A stretch of DNA of 64,000 bases from Alistipes sp. (GTDB taxonomy: Bacteria > Bacteroidota > Bacteroidia > Bacteroidales > Rikenellaceae): NCBI GenBank assembly GCA_017410165.1, contig JAFQRH010000006.1, positions 1 through 64,000 of the forward strand. The letters are read 5' to 3'. How positions within the stretch are numbered: the stretch's first letter is position 1; every line of letters starts with the position of its first letter. The position numbers and the translations under genes were made by a program. Under the pieces are notes generated by a model, which saw only the letters and a program-made list of their open reading frames with translations, was not told where the DNA came from and did no database searches. Below, piece by piece: positions 61,502 to 64,000 of the stretch.

Positions 61502-63172
61502 ATGAAAAATCCAATCAAAGTGTATTGCGAAAATACCGATTCGCACATCGAGGTCGAGATGGGCACACCGCTGCTCGACATCGTAGGTACGCTGTCGCTC
61601 GCAAGCGACCGCCCGATACTCGCCGCATACGTGAACAATCGCATCAAGGAGTTGCACTATCGCGTCTATACGCCTATCTCGCTGCGTTTGGTGGATATCA
61701 CCCACTTCGAGGGACATCGCGTCTATCAGCGCACGGTGTTATTCCTCCTGCAACGCGCCATCCGCACCCTCTACCCGTCGCATACGCTACACGTTCGCCA
61801 CTCGGTCGGCGCAGGCATCTATTGCGATGTGGAAGGTAAGAGCGGCTTCACAGCGGAGGAGTGCGCAGCCATTGCCGAGCAGGTGCGCAGCATTGCTGCC
61901 GAGAACATCCCTATCGTGCGACGTAAAGAGCCGACTGTCGATGTGGTTGCGGCATTCGAGCGTGCGGGCTACCCCGACAAGGCGGCACTGTTGCGTTCGC
62001 GCCCACGTCTATACAGCAATATATACTATATGGGCGAGTGTATCGGCTACTTCTTCGGTGCACTTGCGCCATCGAGCGGCTATGTCGATTGTTTCGATGT
62101 GATAAGTTACGGCGAGGGTTTTCTCGTTGCGTTGCCCGACCGAAGCAATCCGACCGAGGTGGGTCGCGTTCCGCAGGCGGCGAAGATGGCGGGGTTATTC
62201 CACCAATTCCACGAGTGGATGGATGTGGTGGGCGTGCCGACCATCGGCGACCTGAATAGCCGCGTATTGCAGGGCGATGCGAGCGAACTTATCAAGATTG
62301 CCGAGGCCGTCCATTCGCGCCAATTCTCGCGCGTCGGCGACCTCATCTACGAAGCACACCACGAGCGCGGCACGAAGGTTGTCCTTATCTCGGGCCCTTC
62401 GTCGAGTGGCAAGACCACCTCGGCAAAGCGCATCGGCATACAGTTGCGCGTGCTGGGTCTGCATCCGGTACTTATCTCGCTCGACGACTACTTTGTCAAT
62501 CGCGAAGATACGCCGCGCGACGAGAACGGCGACTACGACTACGAGGCGTTGGAGGCAATCGACCTGCCACAACTCAACGACCACCTGCGTCGCCTCATAG
62601 CCGGCGAGAGTGTCGAGATTCCGCGCTACGACTTCATCACCGGCACGCGCCAATGGCACGAGAAGCCGTTGCGTCTGGACGAGCGTTCGATACTCATTAT
62701 GGAGGGCATTCACGGTTTGAATCCGCGCCTTACGCCGGCACTCAGCGACGACGTAACCTTCAAGATTTATCTCTCGTGCTTCACCTCTGCTGCGATGGAC
62801 AACACCACCCGCATCCACACCACCGACAATCGCCTCCTGCGCCGCATCACGCGCGACTATCGCACACGCGGCAACAGTGCCTACGACACCATTGCTCGCT
62901 GGCAGAGCGTACGTCGTGGCGAGGAGCGACACATATTCCCGTATCAGGAGAATGCCGATGTAATGATTAACACCTCGCTCTTCTACGAGATTGGTGTGCT
63001 GCGCCCGATTATCGAGCCGATTCTGCGCGAGATTCCCGACACGGTACCCGAGTATGGCGAGGCGCACCGTCTGCTCGCCTTCCTCGACAACTTTACGCCG
63101 GTGGAGCCGGAGGAGATTCCGCCGACGTCGATTCTGCGCGAGTTTATTGGCGGAAGTTCGTTCAAATATTAG
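61502..63172 (+). CDS. Nucleoside kinase with ThrRS-like N-terminal domains
   Basis: 556 residues. The first 70 or so form a TGS domain (KVYCENTDSHIEVEMGTPLLDIV). A region like the second-additional domain of threonyl-tRNA synthetase follows (SVGAGIYCDVEGKSGFTAEECAAIAEQV). The C-terminal half from about 290 is a uridine kinase/PRK domain with Walker A VLISGPSSSGKTTSAKRI and LISLDDYFVNREDTPRDENG, plus the lid RRITRDYRTRGNSAYDTIARW. The fusion is a known Bacteroidetes and Firmicutes arrangement. It would phosphorylate uridine or cytidine; what the synthetase-like part binds is not known to me. Confidence 0.92.
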   Translation: MKNPIKVYCENTDSHIEVEMGTPLLDIVGTLSLASDRPILAAYVNNRIKELHYRVYTPISLRLVDITHFEGHRVYQRTVLFLLQRAIRTLYPSHTLHVRHSVGAGIYCDVEGKSGFTAEECAAIAEQVRSIAAENIPIVRRKEPTVDVVAAFERAGYPDKAALLRSRPRLYSNIYYMGECIGYFFGALAPSSGYVDCFDVISYGEGFLVALPDRSNPTEVGRVPQAAKMAGLFHQFHEWMDVVGVPTIGDLNSRVLQGDASELIKIAEAVHSRQFSRVGDLIYEAHHERGTKVVLISGPSSSGKTTSAKRIGIQLRVLGLHPVLISLDDYFVNREDTPRDENGDYDYEALEAIDLPQLNDHLRRLIAGESVEIPRYDFITGTRQWHEKPLRLDERSILIMEGIHGLNPRLTPALSDDVTFKIYLSCFTSAAMDNTTRIHTTDNRLLRRITRDYRTRGNSAYDTIARWQSVRRGEERHIFPYQENADVMINTSLFYEIGVLRPIIEPILREIPDTVPEYGEAHRLLAFLDNFTPVEPEEIPPTSILREFIGGSSFKY

Positions 63173-63181
63173 AAATATTTG

Positions 63182-63189
63182 TACATTTG
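63182..63189 (+). promoter_or_regulatory. -7 box of gcvP
   Basis: TACATTTG, 53 nt before the start. A weak -33 (TTCG) lies 21 nt upstream. No glycine riboswitch is visible in the short leader. Confidence 0.45.
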
Positions 63190-63242
63190 TGGATGGGTAA
63201 CACCCGAAGTATGAAAATTAACAATAAAACCCAAAAAACTAT

Positions 63243-64000
63243 ATGTTCGACAAATTTGTATCCAGACACGTCGGCACGACCGATGAGAAACAACTCGGCG
63301 AGATGCTCGCAACCATTGGCGTCGGCTCGGTAGAAGAGTTAATCGGGCAGGTTGTTCCCGCTTCGATTCGCCTCGAAAAGCCACTTGCGCTCGGCCAGGG
63401 AATGAGCGAATACGAGTTCGCTGCCCACATCGGCTCGCTCGCGGCTCGCAACCGCCAATTCCGTTCGTTTATCGGTATGGGCTACTACCCGAACGCCATC
63501 TCGGCAGCCGTTATGCGCAACGTATTCGAGAATCCGGCGTGGTACACCTCCTACACCCCTTATCAGGCGGAGATTTCGCAGGGTCGATTGGAGGCACTGC
63601 TCAACTACCAGACGGCAATCTGCTCGCTGACGGGTATGGAGATAGCCAACTGCTCGCTGCTCGACGAGGCGACTGCCGTAGCGGAGGCGATGCTGATGAT
63701 GTTCGCACTGCGCTCGCGCGAGGCCGTCAAGCAGGGTCACAACTATCTGTTTGTCGATGAGAACATATTTCCTCACACGCTCGACGTTCTGCTGACGCGC
63801 AGCGAGCCGTTCGGCATCGAGCTTATCGTCGATAACTACGCCGACTACACCTTCACAGGCAAGGAGTTCGGTGCAATCGTGCAGTATCCTGCCGCAAATG
63901 GCGAGGTGCGCGACTATGCCGACTTTGTTGCTGCTGCCCACGCTGTGGGTGCGCTCGTGGCGGTAGATGCCGACCTGTTGTCGCTCGCACTGCTCGCTCC
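63243..64000 (+). CDS. gcvP: Glycine dehydrogenase (decarboxylating), N-terminal part
   Basis: P-protein of the glycine cleavage system: PLP-dependent decarboxylation of glycine, passing the aminomethyl group to the H-protein lipoyl arm. The reading frame stays open from the ATG to the window edge (252 codons of the expected 950 or so). Family motifs seen are FVSRHVGTTDEKQLGEML, the segment FIGMGYYPNAISAAVMRNVF, NPAWYTSYTPYQAEISQGRLE and LLNYQTAICSLTGMEIAN. The PLP lysine lies beyond the window. No gcvT or gcvH gene is next to it on the visible side. Confidence 0.95.
   Translation, partial: MFDKFVSRHVGTTDEKQLGEMLATIGVGSVEELIGQVVPASIRLEKPLALGQGMSEYEFAAHIGSLAARNRQFRSFIGMGYYPNAISAAVMRNVFENPAWYTSYTPYQAEISQGRLEALLNYQTAICSLTGMEIANCSLLDEATAVAEAMLMMFALRSREAVKQGHNYLFVDENIFPHTLDVLLTRSEPFGIELIVDNYADYTFTGKEFGAIVQYPAANGEVRDYADFVAAAHAVGALVAVDADLLSLALLA

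Noticed and set aside
63173-63242. Glycine riboswitch before gcvP
   Set aside because: The leader is too short and lacks the tandem aptamer core.

Overview
The window looks like the chromosome of a gut Bacteroidales bacterium with moderately high GC, most like Alistipes/Rikenellaceae; the genus is an inference from gene content and style, not from a marker gene. Supporting signs are promoters of the Bacteroidetes type (TTTG, about 19 nt, TAnnTTTG) upstream of many genes, a PorT-like barrel, BatD/BatE, SusC-style TonB receptors, fimbrillin-like lipoproteins with an L-A-A-C or L-A-S-C lipobox, a serine-type sulfatase, class I fumarase and a rubrerythrin. Together these suggest an anaerobic fermentative commensal. 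About 38 protein genes and one tRNA are supported; there is no phage, IS element or CRISPR array.

Layout. 1-5.9 kb: a 77-bp tandem repeat, class I fumarase, then batD-batE-recR. 6-11.9 kb: sulfatase, META-domain lipoprotein, thioesterase, XerC-type recombinase, hpf and ndk. 11.9-12.9 kb: a gene-free kilobase with a duplicated, strongly folded element. 12.9-21 kb: Wzx-like flippase (minus), mnmA, ppdK, a small barrel protein and gadB. 21-25.2 kb (minus): ROK sugar kinase, folC and lnt. 25.3-30.5 kb: a small barrel protein, rubrerythrin, then a minus-strand operon of TonB receptor, PnuT-like transporter and lipoprotein behind a TPP riboswitch, that is, thiamine uptake. 30.5-35.7 kb (minus): pepD with a lipid-kinase-family gene, and porT-like, phoH and an endo/exonuclease/phosphatase gene. 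35.8-39.8 kb: der, a DUF3127 protein, rplS, an acid phosphatase and rpmE2. 40.2-57.2 kb is an accessory surface-protein region: two GLUG/beta-helix lipoproteins, an MscS-family channel and a 2055-residue lipoprotein phosphoesterase. Each of the three giant lipoproteins is preceded by a tiny ORF of one apparent family. 57.3-64 kb: nucleoside MFS transporter, tRNA-Gln, HAD phosphatase, 5'-nucleotidase, nucleoside kinase with a ThrRS-like N-terminus, and the start of gcvP.

The genes are mostly housekeeping, but the intergenic DNA is unusual. Many gaps carry short-period arrays: 10-bp GGTCGGGTAA-type units next to CCCTAAATT-type units, with G/C-rich hairpins between them. The same composite recurs at six or more sites in both orientations. 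The observations I rate highest are the tiny-ORF plus giant-lipoprotein cassettes (one with a G10 tract that breaks its frame), the duplicated structured element at 12 kb, the composite arrays, and the riboswitch-controlled thiamine operon with an unassigned third gene.
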